Positions 55,243 to 63,412 of a stretch of DNA of 64,000 bases are shown here, one piece after another. The stretch is taken from positions 186,001-250,000 of the forward strand of contig NZ_CP013443.1 in NCBI RefSeq assembly GCF_001718835.1. The letters are read 5' to 3'. Source of the DNA: Burkholderia cepacia (GTDB lineage Bacteria; Pseudomonadota; Gammaproteobacteria; Burkholderiales; Burkholderiaceae). A model generated the notes under the pieces. The model made no database searches, was not told the DNA's origin, and saw only the letters and a list, made by a program, of their open reading frames with translations. Position 1 is the stretch's first letter, and every line of letters starts with the position of its first letter. The position numbers and the translations under genes are program-made.

Positions 55243-56061
55243 TTAGCCGAGGAGCTTCAGGACTTGCTGCGGCATCGAGTTCGCTTGCGCCAGAACCGAG
55301 ATGCCTGCTTGCTGCAGCACTTGCGCCTTGCTCAGGTTCGCCGTTTCCGTCGCGAAGTCCGCGTCGGTGATCTGCGAGCGAGCAGCGCTCATGTTGGTTG
55401 CCTGGGTCTGCGTCGTCGAGATCGCAGCCTGGAACGTGTTCTGTGCTGCACCCAGCTGTGCCTGGAACGTGTTGACCTGCTTCAGTGCCGCGTCGATCGA
55501 CGTGAGTGCCGACTGTGCTGCCGTCTGGTCGCTGACGCTCAGGGCGTTCACGTTCATGCCCGAGCTGTTCCACACCGTTGCGCCGAAGTTGACGGCGACG
55601 GTCTGGTTCGCTGCCGCGCCGATCTGGAACGTGACGTTGCCGGCCGCGCTCAGGATGGTCTGGCTGTTGAACGTCGTTTGCGTTGCGACACGGTCGATTT
55701 CGCCGAGACGCGTCGTCACTTCAGCCTGCAGGTTTGCGCGAGCGCCCGAATCCAGCGAGCCGTCGCCCGATTGCTGTGCCAGCACGCGGATACGCTGCAG
55801 GTTGTCGATCGTCGATTGCAGCGCGCCGTTGGCGGTCTGGATCATCGAGATGCCGTTGTTCGCGTTTGCCACGCCTTGCGTCAGCGCGTTGATCGCTGCC
55901 GTTTGCGACGTCGAGATCGCGAGGCCTGCTGCGTCGTCTGCCGCGCTGTTGATGCGCTTGCCCGACGACAGGCGGGTGATTGCCTGCGACAGGGCGTTTT
56001 GCGTGCCCGACAGGTTCGTCTGCGTCGACAGCGACAGGATGTTGGTATTGATGTTCAGCAT
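55243..56061 (-). CDS. fliC: Flagellin FliC, short form
   Basis: A 272-residue flagellin. The conserved N-terminal D0/D1 (MLNINTNILSLSTQTNLSGT, SSGKRINSAADDAAGLAIS) and C-terminal D1/D0 (SQITDADFATETANLSKAQV, VLAQANSMPQQVLKLLG) are intact, but between them lie only about 60 residues, so the variable D2/D3 domains are almost absent. Typical flagellins are 380-500 aa. The start at 56061 has GAGGAAG about 8 bases upstream. Expression is likely from the sigma-28 promoter at 56153-56180. Surface Ser/Thr of the short core would be glycosylated by the linked cluster. Confidence 0.95.
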   Translation of the reverse strand: MLNINTNILSLSTQTNLSGTQNALSQAITRLSSGKRINSAADDAAGLAISTSQTAAINALTQGVANANNGISMIQTANGALQSTIDNLQRIRVLAQQSGDGSLDSGARANLQAEVTTRLGEIDRVATQTTFNSQTILSAAGNVTFQIGAAANQTVAVNFGATVWNSSGMNVNALSVSDQTAAQSALTSIDAALKQVNTFQAQLGAAQNTFQAAISTTQTQATNMSAARSQITDADFATETANLSKAQVLQQAGISVLAQANSMPQQVLKLLG

Positions 56062-56152
56062 TTGCTTCCTCGTTTTGGAAAACGCCTGTGTGAGGCAGGT
56101 TTTCAATCTCGGCGTTGCGCTTATCGCGAGTTGCGCTGGCCGCCTTTCCTGG

Positions 56153-56180
56153 TTGACGGCGGCACCCGGCGAAAACTTTA
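56153..56180 (-). promoter_or_regulatory. Sigma-28 (FliA) promoter of fliC
   Basis: On the minus strand TAAAGTTT (56180-56173) is followed, after 12 bases, by GCCGTCAA (56160-56153), compared with TAAAGTTT-N11-GCCGATAA. It leaves an untranslated leader of roughly 80-90 nt before fliC. Confidence 0.75.
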
Positions 56181-56352
56181 GAGGGTTCCTCAAGGAAATT
56201 CGGGACGGAAAGATCGGGCGGCCCCGCGAATCTCGGTCAACCCTCGGCCAGCACAAGGCCGGCGGGCGCGCCGGACGGTTCCGGCGGCTGGCCCGCAAAC
56301 CGCCCGTCCGGCCGCGGCCGTCGAGGGACCGCCGCCGGGATCGCGAAAAGGG

Positions 56353-56381
56353 TGGTTTTGTCTGTGATTCCCTGCTATGAT
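56353..56381 (+). promoter_or_regulatory. Possible rpsU promoter
   Basis: TGGTTT (56353-56358), 17 bases, then TATGAT (56376-56381). It would give a leader of about 230 nt to rpsU; the region up to 56616 shows no gene. Confidence 0.4.
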
Positions 56382-56616
56382 GGCGGGCTGAATTGAGATT
56401 TCTGTCAAGCCTCTGCCGTTTTCGGCGCGTCTGCTGGCAGTCAAACGCGGCGCTGCACGCGGCTTGTGAAGCGTACTCGCGGTGCTTTCCGCCTCTCTTT
56501 TCCGGCCTCCGAGGCCGTATTTCCGCTCGTTTCGCCTGTTTGTGGGGACGCTCGGATGGCCGGTGCGTGGCGCTTGGCCGCTACGTTTTTGACCGTTTAA
56601 GCAATTTAGGAACGAC

Positions 56617-56829
56617 ATGACGACGATTCTTCTGAAAGAAAACGAGCCGTTCGAAGTGGCGATTCGCCGCTTTCGCCGTGCTATCGAAAAAAATGGCCTG
56701 ATCGCTGAACTGCGCGAGCGCCAGTCCTACGAAAAGCCGACCGCAGTCCGCAAGCGCAAGAAGGCAGCAGCCGTCAAGCGCCTGCACAAGCGCCTGCGCA
56801 GCCAGATGCTGCCGAAGAAGCTCCACTAA
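56617..56829 (+). CDS. rpsU: 30S ribosomal protein S21
   Basis: A complete 70-residue S21 (TTILLKENEPFEVAIRRFRR, VRKRKKAAAVKRLHKRLRSQ). It binds the 16S 3' region and helps initiation. It is followed by a strong terminator, so it is a single-gene unit here; dnaG and rpoD, its partners in E. coli, are not adjacent downstream. Burkholderia genomes carry more than one rpsU copy. Confidence 0.97.
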   Translation: MTTILLKENEPFEVAIRRFRRAIEKNGLIAELRERQSYEKPTAVRKRKKAAAVKRLHKRLRSQMLPKKLH

Positions 56830-56851
56830 GAGCGTCTGTCGGTTCGCCGCG

Positions 56852-56899
56852 AAACGGCGGAGCGTGCTTCGAAAGAAGCCGCTCCGCCGTTTTGCTTTT
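56852..56899 (+). terminator. rpsU terminator
   Basis: AAACGGCGGAGCG (56852-56864) pairs with CGCTCCGCCGTTT (56880-56892) with an inner GCTTC-GAAA-GAAGC stem, followed by TGCTTTTG. Confidence 0.85.
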
Positions 56900-56955
56900 G
56901 GGGCGGCGCCCAGGCGGGCGCGGCGCGGGCGCAAGCCCGTGCCGCGCCGCCGCCG

Positions 56956-59079
56956 TCAGAAGTCGATCCGGGCGCTCAGGCTCACCGTGCGCGGGTCGCC
57001 CGGCTTCACGTAGTCCGCGTACTGGTATTCCCAGTAACGACGGTTCAGCACGTTGTCGATCGACGCGCGCAGCGTCACGTCGTGGCGGCCGATCCGCGTC
57101 AGGTAACGCGCGCCCGCATTGACGACGAGAAAGCCCGGGGCGTCGAGGCCGCCGGCCGCGCGCAGCGGCGTCGCGCCGGTGAATTTCGCATCGATGCCGA
57201 GCGTCAGCCCCGGCACGCCGGGCACCGCATAGCCGATGTCGCCGGCGAGCACGAAACGCGGCGCGCCCGCGACGCGGTTGCCGTTGTTGCCGATCCCGTT
57301 CGCGTACCACGCGTCGAGCAGCATCAGGTCGAGCCCCGCGTTCCATTGCCGGCCGAGCTGCGCGGTCGCGCCGAGCTCGAGCCCCTGGAACACCGCTTCG
57401 CCATCCTGAACATAGACGTTCGCGGCGTTCGCGTACTCCGCCATGCGCTCGATGCGGAACAACGCGGCCGTCGCGCTCCAGCGCGCGTGCTCGCTCTTGA
57501 TCCCCAGTTCGTACTGCTTGCTGCGCAGCGGCTTGAGCACCTGGCCGGCGTTCGCGTAGACGTCGTTCACGCGGCTGCCGGGCTCGAGCGATTCGGCGTA
57601 GCTCGCGTACGCGGTGGTCGTCGGCGCGAGCTTGAACATCACCGCGAACGTCGGCGTCACTACGCCGTTCTGGGCGTAGCCGGGATTCGTGCCGCCGGTG
57701 GGCTTGAACGAGGTCTGCGCGTAGTTCATGTAGCGCACGCCGGCGAGCACCGACCAGCGCGCCGTGAGCTGCACGGTGTCGCTCGCGAACAGCGATTTCT
57801 GCACGATCTCGCTCGTGCGGTACTGGACGAAGCCGTGCGGGCTGTCGTAGCGGTACGGGTTCGGCGCATACAGGTTGCCGGCGCCGAGCGGCACGAACAC
57901 GCTGTTCGCCGAATAGTCGTTCGCCTGCTTCTGCCACGACGCGCCGATCACGATCTGGTGGCTGAACGCTCCCGTGCGTACCTTGCCCTCGACCATCGCG
58001 CGCCACTGGCTGAAGCGGTGATCTTCCATCCCGACGTAGCGGCTGTCGGTGTAGTTGCCGGCCGCATCCTGCAGGTACAGCGTGCTTTCGTTGCGGCGGC
58101 GCGTCGCCTTGCTGTAGCTGTACGCGACGTCGAGCTGCCAGTCGGGCGCGAGCTGGTACTGCAGCCCGGCCGTATAGAGCTGCAGGTTCGTGTTCAGGTA
58201 CTGATCCCTGCCGCCGAGGTTCGTCGTGCCGCCGCTGATCGTCGCGGGCAGCACGCCGCCTGGATAGCTGCCGGTGAAGATCGACGGCGTCTGGCCCGTC
58301 GTGCGGCGATCCTGGTACAGCGCGCCGACATTCACCGACAGGTCGCGCGTCAGGTTCGCCTGCAGCGCGAGCGATACGCTGTCGCGGCGGATGTTGCCGT
58401 CGTTGTACGTCCGGCCTTCCTCGTGCGTCGCGTTCAGCCGCGCGCCGAACCTGCCGTCCGGCCCGAAGCGCTGGCCGAGATCGACGTGCTCGGTCCACAC
58501 GTTGGTGCTCCGGTAGCCGACGTCGACGCTGCGCACGGGTTCGGCGCCCGGCTGCTTCGTCACGTAGTTGACGACGCCGCCGGGCGTCACGAAGCCGTAC
58601 AGGAAACCGCCGAGCCCCTTCAGCAGCTCGACGCGATCGAGCTGCTCGTACGGCATCGTGATCCCGTACGTGACGAACGGCAGCCCGTCGATCTTGTAGC
58701 CGTTCTGCCAGTCGAGCTGCATGCCGCGCACGGTCATGTAGCTGGCCCACGCGCTGTACGCGCCGCTGTTGTCGGACACCGATGCGTCGTTCGCGAACAC
58801 GTCGCCGAGCTTGTACGGCTGGCGTGCCTCGAGTTCCTCCGACGTGACGATCGTCGTCGAGAACGGTGTGTCGAGCTGCCGCAGGCTGCCGAGCGCGCCG
58901 CCCGAGATTTCGTCGCGCAGGTGCTGCGGCGAGTCGTGCGCGGCCGTGACGTTGACGGCCGGCAGCGTGGCCGCATCGGCGGCCGCCTCCCCGGCATGCG
59001 CGTGCGATGCGGCGGCGAACGCGAGGACGGCGGCGAGCCGCAGCGGATGGGATGCGGGACGGGCGCGAGGCAAGGTCAT
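56956..59079 (-). CDS. TonB-dependent siderophore receptor
   Basis: A 707-residue outer-membrane receptor. A signal peptide covers residues 1-29 (cleavage after HAHA), a TonB-box-like VNVTA lies at about 41-45, the plug domain spans about 55-190 (DTPFSTTIVTSEELEARQPY, DRVELLKGLGGFLYGFVTPG) and a 22-strand barrel ends in the terminal Phe (SLSARIDF). The start at 59079 places the signal peptide correctly; a start at 59118 would extend into the Fur box. The GLGGFLYG pattern is typical of ferric-siderophore receptors. A divergent PepSY membrane protein suggests uptake plus reduction. The ligand is unknown. Confidence 0.93.
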   Translation of the reverse strand: MTLPRARPASHPLRLAAVLAFAAASHAHAGEAAADAATLPAVNVTAAHDSPQHLRDEISGGALGSLRQLDTPFSTTIVTSEELEARQPYKLGDVFANDASVSDNSGAYSAWASYMTVRGMQLDWQNGYKIDGLPFVTYGITMPYEQLDRVELLKGLGGFLYGFVTPGGVVNYVTKQPGAEPVRSVDVGYRSTNVWTEHVDLGQRFGPDGRFGARLNATHEEGRTYNDGNIRRDSVSLALQANLTRDLSVNVGALYQDRRTTGQTPSIFTGSYPGGVLPATISGGTTNLGGRDQYLNTNLQLYTAGLQYQLAPDWQLDVAYSYSKATRRRNESTLYLQDAAGNYTDSRYVGMEDHRFSQWRAMVEGKVRTGAFSHQIVIGASWQKQANDYSANSVFVPLGAGNLYAPNPYRYDSPHGFVQYRTSEIVQKSLFASDTVQLTARWSVLAGVRYMNYAQTSFKPTGGTNPGYAQNGVVTPTFAVMFKLAPTTTAYASYAESLEPGSRVNDVYANAGQVLKPLRSKQYELGIKSEHARWSATAALFRIERMAEYANAANVYVQDGEAVFQGLELGATAQLGRQWNAGLDLMLLDAWYANGIGNNGNRVAGAPRFVLAGDIGYAVPGVPGLTLGIDAKFTGATPLRAAGGLDAPGFLVVNAGARYLTRIGRHDVTLRASIDNVLNRRYWEYQYADYVKPGDPRTVSLSARIDF

Positions 59080-59105
59080 GATGTCGATTTCGTGAATGAT
59101 AGTGC

Positions 59106-59120
59106 GAATGATTCGCATTC
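59106..59120. promoter_or_regulatory. Fur box
   Basis: GAATGATTCGCATTC lies 27 bp before the receptor ATG, inside a longer run of GAATGAT/GCGAAT repeats (59094-59121) like Fur sites of Burkholderia iron genes. It would shut the gene when iron is plentiful. Confidence 0.65.
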
Positions 59121-59354
59121 GTATAAAATGTCGCGAATCGTATCAAATGCGGTCGAGTGCACGTCAAATCCATGCCGAGGAAAAGGGCATTCGCCGTCTC
59201 GCCTCGCTGACTTGCCTCGTTGCCCTGCCGCGCGACGCGGGCAGCGTGCCCGACAGCCCGACTTCCACGAAAAACCGATGATCTGCCCGACTCCTTGCCG
59301 GCTCGACCGGCGTCCTTTCCGCGCGCCGGCCGCTTTCATCAGCGGGTACGCGCG

Positions 59355-60584
59355 ATGACCGCGTTCCTGCGGCCCTGGCTGGTGCGGCTGCACCGCTGGC
59401 TTGGTCTCGCCACCGCGCTGTTCCTGTTCGTCGCGGGGCTGACCGGCGCACTGATCGCGTGGGATCACGAGCTCGACGCGTGGCTGAATCCGGTGTTCTA
59501 CGACGCGCGCAGCGGCGGCGCGCCGCTTTCGCCGCTTTCGCCGCTCGAACTCGCGAACCGCATCGAGGCCGCCGACCCGCGTGTGCAGGTGACCTATCTG
59601 CCGCTCGGCGTCGAGCCGGGGCGCACGCTCGTGGTCGGCGTGCAGCCGCGCATCGACCGCGCGACCGGCCAGCCGTATGCGCTCGAGTTCAGCCAGATCG
59701 CCGTCGATCCCGCGACCGGCGCGGTGCAGGGGCGCCGCGAATGGGGCGCGCTGTCGCTTGCGCGGCTCGACCTGATGCCGTTCATCTACCGGCTGCATTA
59801 CACGCTGCACCTGCCCGTGCGCGGCGGGATCGATCTCGGCACGTGGCTGATGGGGCTCGTCGGGATCGCGTGGTGCGTCGACAGCGTGATCGCGCTGTGG
59901 CTCGCGTTCCCCAGCCTGAAAAGCTGGCGCAAGTCGTTCGCGTTCCGCGTGCGGCGCGGCGGTTATCCGCTGGTGTTCGACCTGCACCGCTCGGGCGGCG
60001 TGTGGGTGTGGGGGCTGCTCGCCGTCGTGGCCGTCACGTCGGTGTCGATGAACCTCGGCAATGAGGTCGTGAGGCCGCTCGTCACGCGCCTGTCGCCGCT
60101 CGCCGAGACGCCGTACACGAATCCCGAACACTTCCCGCCCGCGCCGGCCGGCAGCGCGCCGCTCTCACGCGAGCGGATCGTCGCGATCGCCCGCGACGCG
60201 GCGCGCGGCGACGGCATCGCCGCACCGGCCGGCGGGCTGTTCTTCGCGCCGGCGATGAACGTCTATGCAATCGGGTATTTCACGCCCGGCAACGATCACG
60301 GCGACGTCGGGCTCGGCAACGCGTGGCTGTGCTGGGATGCGGCCACCGGCCGTCGGGTCGCCGCGGTCGTGCCCGGGCGCGGCTCGGCCGGCGATCTGTT
60401 CATGCAGGCGCAGTTTCCGCTGCACTCGGGGCGGATCGCCGGCATGGCGGGGCGCGTGCTCGTCAGCGCACTGGGCGTGATGATCGCGATGCTGAGCGTG
60501 ACGGGCATCTGCATCTGGGTGAAGAAGCGCATGGCGCGCGCCCGCGCGGCGGGCGGCGGGCGGCGGCTGCGCCGCGTCTCGTGA
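59355..60584 (+). CDS. PepSY-associated membrane protein (iron-uptake type)
   Basis: A 409-residue inner-membrane protein of the PepSY_TM family. It has TM helices at about 12-35 (LHRWLGLATALFLFVAGLTG), 160-185, 215-235 and 370-392 (VLVSALGVMIAMLSVTGICI), with PepSY-like periplasmic parts between. The His residues in RLHRWLG, YRLHYTLH and DLHRSGG are family-typical and may bind haem. Similar genes (e.g. FoxB/PiuB) next to siderophore receptors act in reductive iron release. The ATG at 59355 has no strong ribosome site. Confidence 0.85.
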   Translation: MTAFLRPWLVRLHRWLGLATALFLFVAGLTGALIAWDHELDAWLNPVFYDARSGGAPLSPLSPLELANRIEAADPRVQVTYLPLGVEPGRTLVVGVQPRIDRATGQPYALEFSQIAVDPATGAVQGRREWGALSLARLDLMPFIYRLHYTLHLPVRGGIDLGTWLMGLVGIAWCVDSVIALWLAFPSLKSWRKSFAFRVRRGGYPLVFDLHRSGGVWVWGLLAVVAVTSVSMNLGNEVVRPLVTRLSPLAETPYTNPEHFPPAPAGSAPLSRERIVAIARDAARGDGIAAPAGGLFFAPAMNVYAIGYFTPGNDHGDVGLGNAWLCWDAATGRRVAAVVPGRGSAGDLFMQAQFPLHSGRIAGMAGRVLVSALGVMIAMLSVTGICIWVKKRMARARAAGGGRRLRRVS

Positions 60585-60652
60585 GGTGAGTGGTGCGGTG
60601 AGCGGCGTGGGGGCCGACGCGCTGCCCGTCCGCCAACGGGCGGCGCCCGCCG

Positions 60653-61255
60653 CTATCCGCCCGCGCGCCTGCGCGCCGGCTGCTTGCCGCCGAGCGCCGC
60701 GCATTGTGCGTGGCACGGGCAGCCGATCTCGTGATCGTTGACCATGCCGGTGGCCTGCATCAGCGCATAGCAGATCGTCGAACCGACGAACTTGCAGCCG
60801 TACGCCTTCAGCGCCTTGCTGAGCGCGTCGGATTGCTCGGTCGACGCGGGCGCGTCGCGGTACGACTGCCACGCGTTCTGGACCGGCGTGCCGCCGACGA
60901 ACGACCACAGGAACGCGGCGAGCGACCCGTGCTCTTCCCGGATGCGCTGCACGGCCTGCGCGTTCGCGACCGCGGCCTGCACCTTCGCGCGGTTGCGCAC
61001 GATGCCCGGATCCTGCAGCAGCTTCTCGATGCGTTGCGGCGTGAAGCGCGCGACGGCATCGACGTCGAAATCCGCAAAGGCGTCGCGATAGCCCGCGCGC
61101 TTGTTCAGGATCGTCGACCACGACAGCCCGGCCTGCGCCCCTTCGAGGATCAGCATTTCGAACAGGTGGCGATCGTCGTGCGACGGCACGCCCCACTCGG
61201 TATCGTGATAGTGAGCATCCGCTTCAGTCTTTACCCAGTTGCACCGCTGCGACAT
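60653..61255 (-). CDS. tag: DNA-3-methyladenine glycosylase I
   Basis: A 200-residue Tag homologue. CNWVKTEADAHYHDTEWGVP, LILEGAQAGLSWSTILNKR and GCKFVGSTICYALMQATGMV are diagnostic; the ends hold the zinc ligands (C near the start and the GCPCHAQC group). It removes 3-methyladenine from alkylated DNA in base excision repair. It stands alone here. Confidence 0.95.
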   Translation of the reverse strand: MSQRCNWVKTEADAHYHDTEWGVPSHDDRHLFEMLILEGAQAGLSWSTILNKRAGYRDAFADFDVDAVARFTPQRIEKLLQDPGIVRNRAKVQAAVANAQAVQRIREEHGSLAAFLWSFVGGTPVQNAWQSYRDAPASTEQSDALSKALKAYGCKFVGSTICYALMQATGMVNDHEIGCPCHAQCAALGGKQPARRRAGG

Positions 61256-61397
61256 CGTCTCCCTCGTTTTCAGTGTCGATTCGATCGCGTCAGCATAGCG
61301 GAAGCGCTTTTCACGGAACAGCCGGCCGAACGGCAGATGGGCGCGCGGTGTCGATCCGGTTAAGCTTGGCGCCTGTTCGAATCAGCGGGAGGAAGGC

Positions 61398-62276
61398 ATG
61401 GCGGCATTACTTTTTGCGATCGGCATCGACGGTGGCGGCACGGGCACGCGCGCGGTGCTGGCCGACCGGCACGGGCGCGAGCTCGCGCAGGGGCGCGGCG
61501 GCCCGTCGGGGCTCGGGCTCGGCATCGAGCGCGCGTGGGCATCGATCGGCGCGGCCTGCGCGGACGCGTTCACCCGAGCCGGCCTCGCGTTCGACTGGCC
61601 GCAGTGCGCGCTCGGCTGCGGGCTCGCGGGCGTCAACAATGCCGCGTGGCTCGCCGCGTTCCGCGCGCAGGCGCCGCTCGGCGCGCTCGCGGTCGAGAGC
61701 GACGCTTATACGACCGTCGTCGGCGCGCACGGCGGCGCGCCGGGGCTCATCGTCGCGCTCGGCACCGGCAGCATCGCGGCGGCGCTCGATGCGGCCGGCG
61801 CCTGCCGGATCGCGGGCGGCTTCGGCTTTCCGTCCGGCGACGAGGCGAGCGGTGCATGGCTCGGCGTGCGCGCGCTCGCGTATGCGCAGCAGGCGCTCGA
61901 CGGCCGCGTGGCGCGCGACGCGCTGGCCGACGCGCTGCTTGCCGAGATCGGCGCAGCGGATCGCGAAGCGCTCGTCCAGTGGTCGTGCGATGCGAACCAG
62001 ACGATCTACGCGCGGCTTGCGCCGATCGTGTTCGCACATCGCGCGCATCCGTATGCGGCGGCGCTGATCGCGCAGGCGGGCGACGAGATCGGCAAGATGA
62101 TCGACGCGCTCGATCCGCAGCAGGCGCTGCCGGTCGCGTTGTGCGGCGGGCTGGCGGACGCACTGGCTCCGGCCGTGCCGGCACGCCATGCCGCCCGGCT
62201 GCGCGCGCCGCTCGACGATTCGGCGCACGGTGCGCTGCGGCTCGCGCTGAGGTACGCGTCCGGGGTTCGTATTTGA
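61398..62276 (+). CDS. BadF/BcrA-type sugar kinase (N-acetylglucosamine/glucosamine kinase-like)
   Basis: A 292-residue ASKHA-fold ATPase. GIDGGGTGTRAVLADRHGRE is the phosphate 1 motif, IVALGTGSIAAALDAAG and GGFGFPSGDEASGAWLG follow, and LCGGLADAL forms the adenosine part. Close families are eukaryotic-type GlcNAc kinase and bacterial glucosamine kinase GspK. The sugar is not certain. GGGAGGAAGGC precedes the ATG. Confidence 0.85.
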   Translation: MAALLFAIGIDGGGTGTRAVLADRHGRELAQGRGGPSGLGLGIERAWASIGAACADAFTRAGLAFDWPQCALGCGLAGVNNAAWLAAFRAQAPLGALAVESDAYTTVVGAHGGAPGLIVALGTGSIAAALDAAGACRIAGGFGFPSGDEASGAWLGVRALAYAQQALDGRVARDALADALLAEIGAADREALVQWSCDANQTIYARLAPIVFAHRAHPYAAALIAQAGDEIGKMIDALDPQQALPVALCGGLADALAPAVPARHAARLRAPLDDSAHGALRLALRYASGVRI

Positions 62277-62421
62277 GGCGGCGCGGGGCGGCCGAGCGGC
62301 GCCGGCTTGCCGGGGGCGGCGCCCGGCAAGCCGCGCGCGAACCTGACAACTGCCCGACGCGGCCCGGCGCGCGACGCTAGAATAGCGATTCCGCAGAGCC
62401 AACCGCGCCTTATCCCGTCCC

Positions 62422-63246
62422 ATGTACAAAGTCATCGCCACCGATCTCGACGGTACCTTGCTGAACAGCGACCACCAGCTCGATCCGTACACGATCGAAA
62501 CCGTCCGCCGGCTCGACCGCGACGGCCTGCAGTTCGTGATCGCCACCGGGCGCCACTACGCGGACGTCGCAGGCATTCGCGACGTGCTCGGCATCCGGCC
62601 GTACCTGATCACGTCGAACGGCGCGCGCGTGCATGCCCCGGACGACACGACGATCCATGCGCAGGACATCGATCCGGCAATCGTCCGCGGCCTCGTGCAG
62701 CCGGATATCGTCGGTGCGCACGGCCGCGTGATCGTCAACCTGTTCACCGACCAGGGCTGGCTGATCGACCGCGACGCACCGCACCTGCTCGAATTCCACC
62801 AGGACTCGGGCTTCCGCTACGACGTGATCGACATGGCCGCGCACGACGGCACGGATATCGCGAAGGTGCTGTACATCGGCGATCCGGCCGATCTGGCGGT
62901 CGTCGCCGAGCAGATGCGCGTGCGCTTCGGCGATGCGCTGTACGTCACGTACTCGCTGCCCGACTGCCTGGAAGTGATGACCGCGAACGTGTCGAAGGGC
63001 CGCGCGCTGCGCTCGGTGCTCGCGCGGCTCGGCGTCGACACCGGCCACTGCATCGCGTTCGGCGACAACATGAACGATATCGACCTGCTCGAAACCGCCG
63101 GCCACGCGTTCATGATGAACAATGCGAACCCCGACCTGGTCGCGCGGTTGCCGCACATCCCGCGGATCGGCAACAACTTCGACGCGGGCGTCGCCCGCCA
63201 CCTGCGCACGCTGTTCTCGCTCGAAGGCGACATCGCGGGGCGCTGA
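62422..63246 (+). CDS. Cof-type HAD phosphatase
   Basis: A 274-residue HAD-IIB hydrolase with motif I DLDGTLLNSDHQL, motif II VIATGR, motif III Lys in NVSKGRALRSVL and motif IV FGDNMNDIDLLETAG. Such enzymes dephosphorylate sugar phosphates or nucleotides; the substrate here is unknown. A strong hairpin follows at 63317-63341. Confidence 0.9.
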   Translation: MYKVIATDLDGTLLNSDHQLDPYTIETVRRLDRDGLQFVIATGRHYADVAGIRDVLGIRPYLITSNGARVHAPDDTTIHAQDIDPAIVRGLVQPDIVGAHGRVIVNLFTDQGWLIDRDAPHLLEFHQDSGFRYDVIDMAAHDGTDIAKVLYIGDPADLAVVAEQMRVRFGDALYVTYSLPDCLEVMTANVSKGRALRSVLARLGVDTGHCIAFGDNMNDIDLLETAGHAFMMNNANPDLVARLPHIPRIGNNFDAGVARHLRTLFSLEGDIAGR

Positions 63247-63316
63247 ATTCCCCGTTTCCGAAGGTCATTCGTGGCGGCCATCGCAAGCCCGTTATTCGCG
63301 CGAGCTGGCCCCAATG

Positions 63317-63341
63317 AAAAACGGGCGCCGACGGCGCCCGT
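63317..63341 (-). terminator. Terminator between the HAD gene and aqpZ
   Basis: ACGGGCGCC pairs with GGCGCCCGT around GAC; on the minus strand it is followed by TTTTTCATT, so it serves aqpZ. It may also end the convergent HAD transcript. Confidence 0.75.
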
Positions 63342-63412
63342 TGAATCTGCCTGCCTCGCTTTTGTTCGACAGCGTGAGGCTCGCTGCTCTGCTCGCTTGA
63401 CCCCGTAGTGAT

